A stretch of 64,000 nt of DNA from Scilla litardierei (GCA_030789695.1 CM061142.1:281597043-281661042); one strand, 5' to 3'; positions 10,892 to 21,456 are shown, counted from the first letter of the stretch. Notes: generated by a model from the letters alone, not told the origin. Numbers and translations are program-made.

Positions 10892-11845
10892 ATGTCTATT
10901 GCCTGCTACAACATCATTTATAAAATAATAAGCAAGGTCTTATGTAATAGATTAAAGCATGTCATTTGTGATCTTATATCTCCCAACCAAGCTGCATTTC
11001 TCAAAGACAGATTGCTGGCAGATTGCACCCTCATTGCTCATGAGCAGATCCGTGATTTCAGTAATCCTATGGGGGCCAGAGCTTGTCTAAAACTAGGCCT
11101 CGGGAAGGCTTTTGATAGTGTGAATAGAGAATTTATTTACTTTCTACTTCATGAGATGGGATTCAGAGGTATGTTTATTAATTGGATCTCAGAATGCATC
11201 TCTACTCCAATGTTCTCTGTGTTAATTGATGGGTCTCCAGAGAGCTATTTTTTGTCCAATAGAGGTCTGTGTCAAGTGGATTCTCTGTCACCCTACCTCT
11301 TCGTTCTAGTAATGGAGGCCTTTTCTCTCCTTATGGCCAGAGCAGAATCCACACACTCTATTCAACCTATGCAAAGGTTTAGGTCTATATCTCATCTTTT
11401 GTTTGCAGACGATCTCCTAGTCTTCTGCAGGGCTAATCCCCGATCCATAAAGGGGCTTAAGGATTTATTATTCAACTTTAATCTTTTCTCCGGGCTTCAA
11501 ATTAATTGGGAAAAGAGTTCGGCCATCTTCAGCAAAGGTGTGGGCAATCCTAGAGAGCTAGCTAATAGCCTAGGTATTAAAATGGTGACTTCTCTTTCTA
11601 CTTATTTGGGCTTGCCGCTGTCTTCAAATTATCCTAACGCTTCCTTATTCAGTCGTCTATTGGATAAATGTAAAAAGAGGCTTTTGGGATGGTCGTCCTC
11701 ACTGCTCTCTATCTCTGGTAGAATAGAGCTGGTTCGCTCTGTTATTTATGGTATTGTCTCCTTCTGGATGCAAGCTTATTGTATTCCACCCTCTATTAGC
11801 GTGCTATTACTGCTGCTTGCAGGAAATTCATATGGGGCAACCTGA
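10892..11845 (+). pseudogene. LINE reverse transcriptase (copy 1)
   Basis: The 317-residue frame contains the non-LTR reverse transcriptase blocks in order: Y-K-I-I-S-K-V-L-C-N-R-L, N-Q-A-A-F-L-K-D-R, K-A-F-D-S-V-N-R-E-F, and the catalytic F-A-D-D at about 11402-11413, followed by L-Q-I-N-W-E-K-S. The first aspartate block reads G-L-G-K-A-F-D, changed from the usual D-x-x-K-A-F-D by an A/T-to-G type loss of the first Asp. A frameshift near 11810 moves the reading into the next feature. Confidence 0.9.
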
Positions 11846-12165
11846 ATATTTGGGCATGGAAGGATTTATGTGCCCCTAAAAAGGAAGGGGGAGTGGGACT
11901 GAGACTACTGGAAGATTTGAACTTGGCATCTAGAGTTAGGCTTACGTGGAGATTGCTTGCCACCAATGGGGTCTGGGCTAATTATATGCGGAGACATTAT
12001 GATGCCATTACTAGCAGATTTTATACCACCATGGCAAGACCCCCTCACTCCGGAACCTGGAAATTCATTCTTAGGTCCCGTATTATATCTCAAAAACTCA
12101 TCAAGCGCACGTTAAGAGATGGGACTTCCACTTCTTTTTGGTTTGATAACCGGCACCCAAAATGA
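11846..12165 (+). pseudogene. LINE reverse transcriptase C-terminal part (copy 1)
   Basis: Continues the LINE protein after a frameshift, with I-W-G and K-K-E-G-G-V-G-L-R-L-L-E-D-L-N, then A-S-R-V-R-L-T-W-R-L-L, a hallmark of plant L1 proteins downstream of the polymerase. A TGA at 12163-12165 ends it within the usual F-W-F-D-N-x-H-P motif. Confidence 0.85.
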
Positions 12166-12379
12166 CGCCTCTATCTCTTGCAGACTCCCCATCCAGGAAC
12201 AGAAAAACTCTGCGTCAGTGATTTTTGGTGCTCTAGTGGCTAGAAGGATGAGCCATGTATCAGGCCGTTATCCTCAATACTGAGGCTCATCTCCCTTATT
12301 AACGGCAATGATGGCTGGGCGTGGAATTCTGGAACTCAATTCAGCCTTAGTGCAGCTTGGGAAGGGGCATGAATTGTTA

Positions 12380-12908
12380 GACCCCAATTCAAACATTTTC
12401 ATGCGGTCTGGTATAAGGAAAATGTGCCAAAGATGTCACTTTGTCTGCTTCGGGCCCTCCATGATAAGCTGCCTACAAAAGATCACTTATACAGAAGGGG
12501 TATCGTCTCGAAACAGTCTTGTGTCCTATGTGATTGTCATTCCCCCGAGAGTATCAATCATCTTTTCTTTACATGTGATTACTCTTGTTATATCCTCAGC
12601 AGATGCCTTCTTAAGCTGGGGTACACAGGAACTGTTCCATCCACTCTATCAGATACCTGTGACTTATTTCTATCTCAGTATAAGGGTTCGACCCAGTAGG
12701 GGTGCTAGCTAAAGCAGCATTAGCGAGCATGGTGTGGCACATTTGGAAGCAAAGAAACAAGAGAATTTTGGGGGGGCACAAACTAGGGAAAACCATCTTA
12801 TTTGAGGATATAGCGGCTAACGTCTTACTCTCCCGGCACAATATGGATATTGATGAAGCTTCAGATGCAAGCGCCTTTGCAAACTGGGGATTTATTGATG
12901 CTGGATAA
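12380..12908 (+). pseudogene. LINE C-terminal zinc-binding domain and tail (copy 1)
   Basis: Frame 12424-12699 reads V-P-K-M-S-L-C-L-L-R-A, then C-V-L-C-D and H-L-F-F-T-C, which fits the cysteine/histidine pattern of the reverse-transcriptase zinc-binding domain of plant LINEs. The next frame, 12702-12908, has W-H-I-W-K-Q-R-N-K-R-I and ends F-A-N-W-G-F-I-D-A-G, the family C-terminus. It is frameshifted at about 12700. Confidence 0.87.
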
Positions 12909-13117
12909 TTTTCCGCCCATTTGATTTATTTTGAGTTTTTTCGTTTGTCTTTTTCATATGTAATCTTTTGAACGTCTAGTAGAGAAGAAGCTAATAGGAT
13001 GTAGTGGGTGACGACGTTAGTGTCCTATCCCCGCTCTTTCTATTAACTTCCTCTATTTGCTAGCGTTGATTCTTTTTATATTAATTTTTGATATTAATAA
13101 AGATAACCTCTTACTCG

Positions 13118-13119
<2 letters not shown>

Positions 13120-13173
<54 letters not shown>
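13120..13173. repeat. (TA)n microsatellite
   Basis: About 27 TA units. It is followed by TTCGCGC, as is the second tract at 13537. The tract appears to belong to the LTR of element B and to form part of the target duplication around LINE copy 2. Confidence 0.95.
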
Positions 13174-13175
<2 letters not shown>

Positions 13176-13179
13176 GCGC

Positions 13180-13532
13180 AATGGTATGGCATATCTGGCG
13201 GGAAAGAAATAGGAGGATCTTCGAAAATGAGAGGAGGTGTAAAACGGTACTGTTTGAAGAAATAGTAGCTGATGTCAGAGTCGCTCTGCATGACCAAGAG
13301 CCCACTTCTGGAGAGGAGAAACAGATTTTCTCAAATTGGGAGTTTAGAGACGCTGGGTGACTAGGCTTGTTTTGGGACTATTGTATGTATAGATGTGTAG
13401 ATTCCTTTTTGTTTTGGAGTGAGTCTGTTTGTAGGGGGTGACGACGCTTGTGTCCTATCCCCTCTCTTGCGGATTCACTGACTTAGCAAGTAGGATGTAT
13501 CTTTTTACGATCAATAATACTAATGCTTACCC

Positions 13533-13536
<4 letters not shown>
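13180..13536 (+). mobile_element. 5'-truncated LINE (copy 2), last ~60 codons and 3' UTR
   Basis: Coding remnant 13186-13360 reads M-V-W-H-I-W-R-E-R-N-R-R-I-F and ends S-N-W-E-F-R-D-A-G, matching the end of LINE copy 1. The 3' UTR shares the GGGTGACGACGC block. It lies between two copies of (TA)n followed by TTCGCGC (13120-13179 and 13537-13572), a long target-site duplication expected of target-primed reverse transcription. Its dinucleotide 'tail' is therefore the duplicated target, not a templated tail. Confidence 0.85.

Positions 13537-13566
<30 letters not shown>
13537..13566. repeat. (AT)n microsatellite
   Basis: About 15 AT units followed by TCGCGC, the right-hand copy of the LINE copy 2 target duplication. 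Confidence 0.93.
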
Positions 13567-13568
<2 letters not shown>

Positions 13569-15006
13569 GCGCTTTTCATGATATTCGATTTTCGTATCAT
13601 ATAGAATTGTGGACTTTTAGGAACTTTGGAGCGATTTGGAGCAATTTTGGCATAAGGACACATCCAAGCTATCCGAAACATCTATGGTGACACTCGATAG
13701 GTTTTCGACGAGGTGGAGAAGAAGATTGGATGACGAGAAGAGGAGAAGAAGAGAAAGAGAGAAAGAAGCTCAAAGGAGTAAAATATGTTGTTTTCCCAAA
13801 CCACTCGGTCGATTGACCTTCAACGTAAGAGAAGAACTCCTTAGCTTATATGCACATGCCACTCGAGCGAGTAGAAACGTCACTCGGTCAGATCAACTTC
13901 GACCAATTCCAATTCCTATTTGAAGTAGGAGAGCACAGAAGTGACTCCACCGAGCACTTTAGTCGCTCGGTCGAGTTGAAGCCCGATCAGGACAAAGATT
14001 TTCAATGTCATCCTCAACTTACTGTAGCTCGACCGAGTGACCAGCGCTCGCCTGAGCACTTCAACTACTTGGCCGAGCGGAATTTATTTTCGAGCGGCAC
14101 TTTGAGCCTATATAGAAGCATCCATGCGTGACTCGACCGAGCACAGTGATCACTCGACCGAGCTGCTTGCAAATGAAACTGAACCAAGAAAAGAGAAGCG
14201 ACTGACTATGTCACCACTCAACCGAGCAGAGCAGCTACTCGACCGAGTAAGGTGCTGCAGCCCAACTGATTGGGGGCCCAAGAAGCCTTTTCTTCAGATT
14301 TTTGTGGGGTCCATCCCTAGTGTATTTAAGCATAGTTTTTACCCTAGTTTTAGAAGAGGCTATTCAGATTTTATTTCTTAGAAGTTCTTAGTTTTTCTTA
14401 GAGAGTTCTTAAGCCGTCCCTATTGTTTGAAGACAAAGTTGATATTTTTTATTGTAATTCACTTGGAATCTCTTGATCTTAATTCTCTGCGATTATTTGT
14501 TCGTCTTTAGTACTTTGGTAAAGATGTCTCATCTCTCTATGCCTGTTTCGATGTCTTTTATTGCAATCATGCTTTCAATTGTTATTTTAAACGTTTTTGT
14601 TGATATCTCCATGAATTGTGAGTAGTCATCTCTAGGACTAATGGATTAGCCCTAGGATCTTAGGATTTAGATGAAAATTTAGAATTTTTACGTTATTTTG
14701 GTATAAAAGGGATGTGTTTTGGTTGATCTAGCCAAGTTTGTAGGAGATCTCATATAGGTTTTGTGATCCACGGAAGTGGCATGCACCTTGGACGGGTATC
14801 CTATGAATTTAATTAGGTACATTAGTGAATTCAATTAGAGTTTGTGATCCACATGAGTGACACCCACTTTAATGGTTTCCACCGGCGTCCTGTATTGCTG
14901 ATTGATGACCTATGGGAGTAGCATCAATGAGAGCCATCAAAACACAGATCGAAGCTCTAACCCACGATGGTGGCGTGAGTAGAGATTGAGAATAGTTGTC
15001 GTTCGT
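13567..15006 (+). repeat. 5' LTR of element B, part 1
   Basis: Aligns with 34411-36290 of the 3' LTR, starting at TTCGCGCTTTTCATGATATTCG. It contains many copies of the decamer CTCGACCGAG or its complement (for example near 14132, 14152 and 14235) and a possible TATA box, TATTTAAG, near 14322. Its true start, TGATGTG, is missing; LINE-derived DNA takes its place. It ends with TTCGT, the left target duplication of element C. Confidence 0.87.
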
Positions 15007-15968
15007 TATTTCAGAGTGTTTTCTCACTACAAAGCGTTGACCGTGGAGAGCCCGGTCAACGTGGTCAAGGGGCCCGCTTTGGGTCCCTCGGGGGCTTCGA
15101 ATCGGTGCAGAAGGGGCGAGGGGAAGCCTCGGCCCTGGTTGAGACGCTCGGCCTCGGACGGGTGTGTTCGGCCTCGGCTGGTAGGGGGACGAGGGGTAGC
15201 CTCAGTCGCCCGGGTAGATGCACGGCCGACGGGTGGCGAGGGAGAGTCTCGGACCCGATTAGGACGCTCGGCCTCGGTAGGACGTACTCGGCCACGGCAG
15301 GCTGACGGTGAGGGGAAGCCTCACTGTCTGGTTGATCGAGTGGTCGGAGAGGGGCGAGGGGTAGCCTCGGCCCGTTGATCTGCTGTCCACCTGCGTAGAC
15401 GAGAACGCTCGTCAGGGGGCCGGACCTTGGTTCCGGCCAAATCCCCTCCGATGCCTAAGTCAGATAGAGATCTGAGAAAGGAGGCCCGGCGGAGACGGTC
15501 CGACTCGTGAGGAGATCATAACGGCGTCTCTCGGTGCGAGCGGGGGAGGAAGGAGATGAATTGGGGGAACGAGGTCGTTGATGGAGTACCTTAGGTTTTG
15601 TTACCTGAGATGCGGTCCCTTTCTTCGTCGTCTTCCTGGCCCTTTTATAGAGCTCCCGCTTGATTGCCTCTGGCCCACGTCCCACGCCCGCCATTGATCG
15701 TGCCCCATCAGTCCCCCCTCGTCGCCGCTCTCTCCGCCATGCCAACACCTCCCCATTATCGCTATTTAGTGGTCGCGCGTCCGGGGGAGTGGTTTTCGCA
15801 GGAGTGGGCGAGCGACCAACGGGTTATTGGGGCCGGGTCGGATCGACATTCGAGAAGGTCCCTTGTAGGGCCTTTGTCGAATGGGCTTTGAGGACGCCGA
15901 TGGGCTTTTGACCAGTAGTCGGGCTCTTGGGCTCGTGCTTCATGGGTCTCGGTCAAATAGGCGTAACA
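15007..15968 (-). repeat. 3' LTR of element C (962 bp)
   Basis: On the plus strand it runs from TATTTCAGAG (the right copy has TGTTTCAG, so one terminal base has mutated) to GGCGTAACA. It is GC-rich and contains imperfect internal repeats around GGCGAGGGGAAGCCTCGG. Long open frames on both strands within it occur identically in both LTRs and are not genes. Confidence 0.93.
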
Positions 15969-15983
15969 ATTGCCCCCATCGGT
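15969..15983 (-). other. Polypurine tract of element C
   Basis: On the minus strand GATGGGGGCAAT directly precedes the LTR start TGTTACGCC. This fixes the minus orientation of the element. The 11-mer TGGGGGCAATT spanning this site recurs in several units of the 90-bp array at 19005-19540. Confidence 0.82.
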
Positions 15984-16439
15984 CGGGTCGAGCGGCCTCG
16001 GCCGGTTCGGCTCGGCCGATGTGACCTCTGCCGTTTTTGACGAGCTCGCCAGTCGATGCCGACTCATTTATTAGTCGTCATCATGAGTTGGCCCGTTCGA
16101 CACTTTTAAGGCGCGGGTCCCGAAGCGCTGTCGGCCTTCGGATGCTGCCACGTGTAGCGGGAAGCCTATCCCCGCCGCTCGCGGAGTCGCCTTGAGTTCG
16201 AGAAGCCGAAGGGTTCGTGAGCCGCCATTGGTGGGGTCGATCAGCCTCGGCTTGCTCAGATCGCCTGTTGTGCGTCCTGGGATTCCGAGCGGCGCTTCAA
16301 TCAAGGCGAGGCCATAAATGCGGGTCATGATGAGGCGGATCGATTGGACTTCGACTGGCGCTGGTTTCGAAACGCCGCCAGTTCTTCGAAGCCCGCCGCT
16401 CGTTCTTGTCAGCCGCTTCGAATTCACCCCTGCGCCCGG

Positions 16440-16448
16440 TATATAAAA
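16440..16448 (+). promoter_or_regulatory. TATA box of the antisense gene in element C
   Basis: TATATAAAA lies about 145 bp upstream of the antisense-gene ATG at 16592, in a GC-rich setting where such a match stands out. It has the right orientation and distance for a Pol II promoter and is inside the element, not in its LTR, so the gene has its own promoter. No transcript evidence is available here. Confidence 0.65.
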
Positions 16449-16591
16449 TCCTCAGCCGCGTTGATCTCCACTTCTCTCTTGCTTCTCCCGGTATTCAAAG
16501 CTTTCCACAACTCGGAGTTTCCTGTCGCCTTCGCTTCCTTGCCTTCTCCAGACTAGTCGAAAAAAGGTAATTCCTCTCTCGCTTTCACCTT

Positions 16592-18637
16592 ATGGCTGCC
16601 CTTAGGATAGGTGGTTCTGGTCAAAGGGCAAGGGATCCTTCGGAGTCCAGGCGGGGTGAGCCCCGGCTAGGGGGATCAGGTTCCCCCGTCGGGAGTCGTT
16701 CTCTTAAGGATAAGGGGAAGGAGAAACTTTTTCCAGACTACGCCCGTGATGACGTGGCATCGGCTGCCGTACGGCTTAATGTGCCCCCGGTTGTCCTCCG
16801 TACGCCGTCGAGGACCCCTCCTTCGGTGGCCGCGGAGATCCGGGAAAGATATCTCTGCTTCCCATACGAGGTTCGGGTTCCATTTGTCGACGAGTGGGTT
16901 TGCCTTCCGAGGGGCAATGCGGTCGGCGTCTACGTCGAGATGTTCCGCCTGGGTCTTCGCTTCCCGCTCCATCCCTTCTTCATCCAGGTCATGGAACATT
17001 TCACAGTGTCCCTGTGTCAGTTCGCCCCGTGTTCGATCGCGGTACTGACGGGCTTCGTAACGCTCTGCTATACCCGTGGTCTGGAGCCGACTCTTCCCCT
17101 TCTCTTCCACTTTTACCAGGTCCAGACGGTCGGTCCAGGGTCATGGCTGCTACTCCGAGCTCGTCCGAGGAGGGAATGCCTGATCGGGTTACCCCACTGG
17201 TCAGGGGATTGGAACTTGGATTATGTTTTCGTGGTCTTCTTGGGTGAGGCCCAGATTCTAACAAGCTGGGGCAGTTCTGTCCATCCTCGCCCGTCGTTAG
17301 TTCTCTCAGATGCCGACCGGGCAGCCGCTGCGCTTCTGTTGGCTCTTCCTTTGGAAATGAAGTCCATCTGGTCTTTGCTGGACGATCTACTCCTGAAGGC
17401 CGTCTTGTGGTCTCCGGGTAGGTCGCTTTTTCATCCCCGGATCGCCCTATGACTCATCCTGATTTCGGTCTCCTTTGCAGGGATGGCCGACCGCGAATTC
17501 GTCCGTGACGTCGACGAGCTGATCCGTCGTGGAGCCGCTCGGAGCCGAGGTAGTATCTCGGAAAGGGCGCCTCGGAGGACCGTCGAGGAGGAAGTGCGCC
17601 GAGCCGAGCCTTCCGTGGGTAAGGTGGTGGCCGCGCCTCCTGCCTCTTCTTCTGGCGATCCCCTTCCGGGGGGCGAGGACGGTGCGAGGCGGAAGCGTTC
17701 CCCTCCGGCGCCTTCGGAGCCCCACGGTGGAAAGAAGAGGAGGGAGGACGTGGATCCCTCCGGTCCGGCAGGTTCGGCGCTTCCCGTGGCGACCGCCGGG
17801 GATCCTTCGATAGCTTTGCCAGCCACCCCCCTCGCAGCGTCTTCGCCCGTATCACCAGGGGTCGGGGCCTTGTTGGCGAGCGACTTGGCTTCGATCGTCG
17901 TCCCTGGGAGTTCGATGTTTGCTGACCGAGCCCTGGCCCAGCAGGTTGCCGAGGTCTCCGTCGCTCCCCGGGACCGCAGCCTCCTCAAGAAGATCCCGGC
18001 CGACAAGATGTCGGATTCCTTGGTCTGGATCCTTCAACAGGTTCGGTTATCTTGCTATCCTCTCTTTCTCTTTATCCACTTCTTAGCCCATGTCTCGTCT
18101 TTTCAGGGTTCAGCGCTCGCTGTGGAGTTGCAGTGTTGAGCCGTCCGCTTGAGGGAGCTGGAGGAGTCCTCCATGAGGGCTCAGGAGCGGGCCGGGGCGG
18201 TCGAGGTGGCCATGATGGAGGCCCAGATGGAGTCTCGGCGCCTCACCCTCCGTGTGGCTGCGTTGGAGGGACAAGTGGGTGACCTCGAGGGAAAGCTGGG
18301 GGATGCTCATCAGTCGGCTGAGGAAGCGGCGGAGTCGTTCCGCCTGGAGAGGGAGGAACTTCAGAGGGAGTTGTCTGATCGGCGCCAGGTGGCGCGGCTC
18401 GCGGAGGAGGTGGAGAAAGGCGTCGTCGAGACCCTGGGGAAGAAGATCTTCGAGGTTCTCCGGGAGGCCTTCGGTAAGTATGTAGACATCATCGCCCCCC
18501 GGATCGTCGAAGTCGTCCAGTCTTCCTTCCGGGAATGTGCGGAGCGCGTTCGGGAAGCCCCTCCGCCAGTCGAGTCCCCTCGCTCCGAGCAGGGCGAAGT
18601 GCCTGAGGATGTGTCCTCTCGAGCCCGGGCCCCTTAA
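16592..18637 (+). CDS. Antisense TAT-element gene, three predicted exons
   Basis: Predicted exons are 16592-17417, 17481-18040 and 18107-18637, running opposite to gag. Intron 1 (GTAGGT...TTGCAG) joins codon G|GG in frame, and intron 2 (GTTCGG...TTTCAG) falls between codons, so both junctions keep the frame. Exon 1 has Y-L-C-F-P-Y-E-V-R-V-P and the conserved F-R-L-G-L-R-F-P-L-H-P-F of the plant 'putative gypsy-type transposon' family. Exon 2 is low complexity. Exon 3 is a coiled coil rich in E, R, L and A. A TGA at 18137-18139 in exon 3 breaks this copy. The function is unknown. Similar antisense ORFs are known in TAT elements between pol and the 3' LTR. A plant-type end signal, ATAAATGAAA, occurs near 18942. 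Confidence 0.8.
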
Positions 18638-19004
18638 GCCGTACCTCCTGGCCTTATCCTCAAAAATTTTTAAGCATCCGCTTCGCTTTGGGCCAGTCTA
18701 CTTGAAATGGATCCCTGGCCATCTCCTTCAGCCCCGCGGCCAACAATTGCTGGTTGCATGGCCGTTAGCTTGGGTCACCTACTCTGGGTCTTTTGTCAAC
18801 CAATTTTGCTTTGTCGGTGTCGATCTAGCTTTTGTTGGTGATGAACTCTGTCATTTGTCGTGAGTAGATTGTTTGTAGGGCGTTCCCTTCGCCTTGATCC
18901 CCTGTAAATAAGACGCATTTTTGTACTCGGGTTAACTATTATAAATGAAATCGACTTACTTGGATTTCTTGTGTGCTTTGCGTTGTCGCCTTGTTCTTGG
19001 CTTG
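18638..19004. other. Spacer between antisense gene and 90-bp array
   Basis: Contains the presumed 3' end of the antisense gene, with a possible poly(A) signal ATAAATGAAA near 18942. I see no pol-like coding sequence on the minus strand here, where a TAT element would normally carry it. Confidence 0.55.
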
Positions 19005-19540
19005 GGAATGGACGAAACTGGCGTTGGGGATTCTCCCCAGACTTATGAGCGCAGGGGTCGGTCAGCGAGGGCAGAGCTCCTCGGCTTAGGACCGGTCGGC
19101 GTCCGTGCCTGCTGGGGGAATTGCCCCCAGACTTATGAGCGCTAGATTCGGTCGGCGAAGGCAAAGCTCCTCGGCTTAGGACCGGTCGGCGTTCGTGCCT
19201 GCTGGGGGAATCGCCCCCAGACTTATAAGCTTTGGAGTCGGTCGACGAGGGCAAAGCTCCTCGGCTTAGGACCGGTCGGCGTCCGTGCCTGCTGGGGGAA
19301 TCACCCCCAGACTTATGAGCACTGGAGTCGGTCGGCGAGGGCAAAGCTCCTCGGCTTAGGACCGGTCAGCATCTGCGTCTGCTGGGGGAATTGCCCCCAA
19401 ACTTATGAGTGCTGGAGTCGGTCGGCGAGGGCAAAGCTCCTCGGCTTAGGACCGGTCAGCATCCGCGTCTGCTGGGGGAATTGCCCCCAGACTTATGAGT
19501 GCCGGAGACGGTCGGCGAGGGCAAAGCTCCTCTTCCTCCT
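19005..19540. repeat. Tandem array of 90-bp units in element C
   Basis: The motif CAGACTTATGAGC and variants recur at exactly 90-bp spacing (19041, 19131, 19221, 19311, 19401, 19491), giving about six units. Each unit includes a possible hairpin CTGGGGG-loop-CCCCCAG and the phrase CTCCTCGGCTTAGGACCGGTC. Because 90 is divisible by 3, the minus strand has a 30-residue repeating frame; I treat it as a by-product. Confidence 0.93.
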
Positions 19541-19766
19541 CCAGTGAGGCGGCGGTCCCCGGCCTTTTGCGTTATTGGTGACATGTCAACTCCGTCAGGA
19601 TTTTAAGTAAAGACCATAAAAAGAATGCGTTTGTACTCTCATGGGTCCTGTCGGACCGGTACATTTGGAGGAAACGGAAAAAAGGAAATGAAGCTTAAAC
19701 AGAGGGATGTAAAACTAGATAACTCCCTCATACTAGGCTGCCACCGGGGGGAGAGACGTTGCCTGC

Positions 19767-21401
19767 TTACTCTATGATGCGGAGGGGGCCTTGGAGGGTG
19801 TTGATCTTCTTCCCCTTGTCTGGCTGCGTGGAGGTCCCTTCTCCGTAGGCCGGCTCGTCGGCCTGATTCCTGGCGTGCCCTCGGCTCATCAGCTTCTCAA
19901 TGTCCTTCTTTAGATGCCAGCAATCTTCCGTGTCATGGCCATCGTCCTTATGGTACTTACAGTACTTCTCCCGGTTCTTCCCGCCTCTTTTAGCCTTCGG
20001 TGGGGGGCGATCAGCTCGCTCTTCCTTCTGTACTTGGGCGAGAATGGCGTCTGGGGTGGTATCCCTCGTGCTTTCTCCCCACTGCCTGTTCCTCTACCTC
20101 TTCTCGGTCCGGTACCCTTCGGGGCTAGCTCGTCCGCCGTCGCCACGCTTGGTCCCTCGAGCGGTTTTTCCTGCATCCTCGGCCAAGGCCTCCTCAGTCA
20201 GCATGAAGCGTTCGGCCCTTGCCATGATCCCGGGGAGGTCCTTCGGGGGGTCGGTGTGTAGGGACTTCTTGAGGCCCCTGTGGCGAAGCCCTTTCTTAAG
20301 AGCCGTCTGGACCACCAGGTCGGGTGGGTTGTTCACGTTTAGCCTTTCTGCATTGAAGCGGCGCATGAACTGTCATAGTGGCTCGGCTGGGCCTTGCACT
20401 ATGTTGAACAGATGTTCAGCACCAGGTTTGATCAGCCTCCCCGCCATGAACTGTTTGCAGAACAACTGGGCGAGTTGCTCGAAACTGTCGATGGAGCGGC
20501 CGGGCAGGCTGTGGTACCAGATCCTCGCCACTCCCCTGAGAGTAGAATAGAAGCCCCGGCAAAGCAGGTCATCGTCAGCTCCCTGGAAAGCCATGTCCCC
20601 CTCGTAGTCCATCACGTGGTGTGCCGGGTCTCCGATTCCGTCGTACTTTCCCAGCACCGGGATCCTGAATCGAGAGGGGACCCGGGCGTCGGTTATTCTC
20701 CGTGATAAGGGACACCGGTCCCCGTGGATGCCTCCGGGGATGCGGTATTCGCCTGCTTCTGGCTCGTTCGGGGGTGGCGGTAGCACCGGTGCCGGCGGGG
20801 CTAGCTCCGCTGCCTTCGCCCCGCTGGGGGTCGGGCTGACCCGACGCTCCCGACTCCTCCTGCGGGAGCTCCTGCTCCGCCGTGATCGGTCTCTTGAGTG
20901 GTGTCGTTCGCTTCTCCTGCGGCGGGACGACCGTGATCGACGAGACGATGCCGTCATCGATTCGCCGTTCGTCCCTTCGGTCTCTCTTCGGCTCCTTTCA
21001 CGATAGGGCGAGGAGGCACGTGACCTCGCCTGACGGGAGCCGGACCGCGTGAACCGACGCTCTGCGTTCGGTTTCCGGGTCCCGTGGTCGTCGACCACCA
21101 CGGACCGCAAGTGCGGGGGACCCCCCGCCCATCGGTGGATATCGTTCAACGCGCCTCCGTCGGATGGCGCGGGGCCGACAAGCTGCTGTACCGTCGCGAC
21201 CAACGTCTGGAGGCTCGCGTTGGTCTCCTGAGCCAGGGCACGGAGCTGTCCCTGTGTGGCTAGTTCTGAGCCATCGGTCTCTTCGGTTGAGTGGGCGGGG
21301 TGGCCGTCGACGTGCGTGTCCTCGGGGTTGCCATTAGATGCGCCATTCCCCTCCTCCGGGATGGGGGTCATGCGCTTCCTTCCATTGCTGGCTCGCGCCA
21401 T
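19767..21401 (-). pseudogene. TAT-type gag (element C), one stop and one frameshift
   Basis: The likely start is ATG 21401 (M-A-R-A-S-N-G-R-K-R), shortly after the PBS. The N-terminal part has a long Arg/Ser-rich stretch. The gag core follows: F-R-I-P-V-L-G-K-Y-D-G, H-H-V-M-D-Y-E-G-D-M, and F-Y-S-T-L-R-G-V-A-R-I-W-Y-H-S-L-P. A TGA at 20373-20375 (context fits CGA to TGA) interrupts it; the frame continues M-R-R-F-N-A-E-R-L-N-V. After a frameshift near 20120 comes Y-C-K-Y-H-K-D-D-G-H-D-T-E-D-C, the TAT-style zinc knuckle, and a stop at 19767. The element could in principle have been mobilised by a full TAT partner. Confidence 0.88.
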
Positions 21402-21439
21402 TGTAGGTGTGGTTTGCTTCTTCGTAGGACAGTCTCGTT

Positions 21440-21456
21440 TCCCACAGACGGCGCCA
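21440..21456 (-). other. Primer binding site of element C
   Basis: On the minus strand TGGCGCCGTCTGTGGGA lies two bases after the 5' LTR. It begins TGG as expected for a tRNA 3'-end complement and is a common PBS form in plant TAT elements. It fixes orientation together with the PPT. Confidence 0.85.

Larger units (their letters stand above)
10816..13119 (+). mobile_element. 5'-truncated LINE (copy 1)
   Basis: From about 10816 the plus strand reads a LINE-type protein: I-N-H-T-F-L-T-L-V-P-K, then reverse transcriptase, then a C-terminal zinc-binding domain. The endonuclease and ORF1 are missing, so the copy is 5' truncated. The 3' untranslated region has a GATGTAGTGGGTGACGACG block shared with LINE copies 2 and 3. 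It has AATAAAG about 20 bp before the end and runs directly into a (TA)n tract rather than poly(A). Confidence 0.87.

Noticed and set aside
13537..13566. A true (AT)n tail on LINE copy 2
   Set aside because: TTCGCGC follows both this tract and the one before the LINE, so it is the duplicated target.
14986..15911. ORFs in the LTR of element C (also 21291-22432)
   Set aside because: They recur identically in both LTR copies and overlap on both strands. They are LTR sequence, not genes.
18796..19344. 182-residue minus-strand frame with 30-residue repeats
   Set aside because: It is the translation of the 90-bp tandem array (period divisible by 3). No known domain, and it runs into the antisense gene's 3' end.
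19005..19540. CRISPR-like array
   Set aside because: Whole 90-bp units are repeated with no unique spacers, inside a plant retrotransposon.
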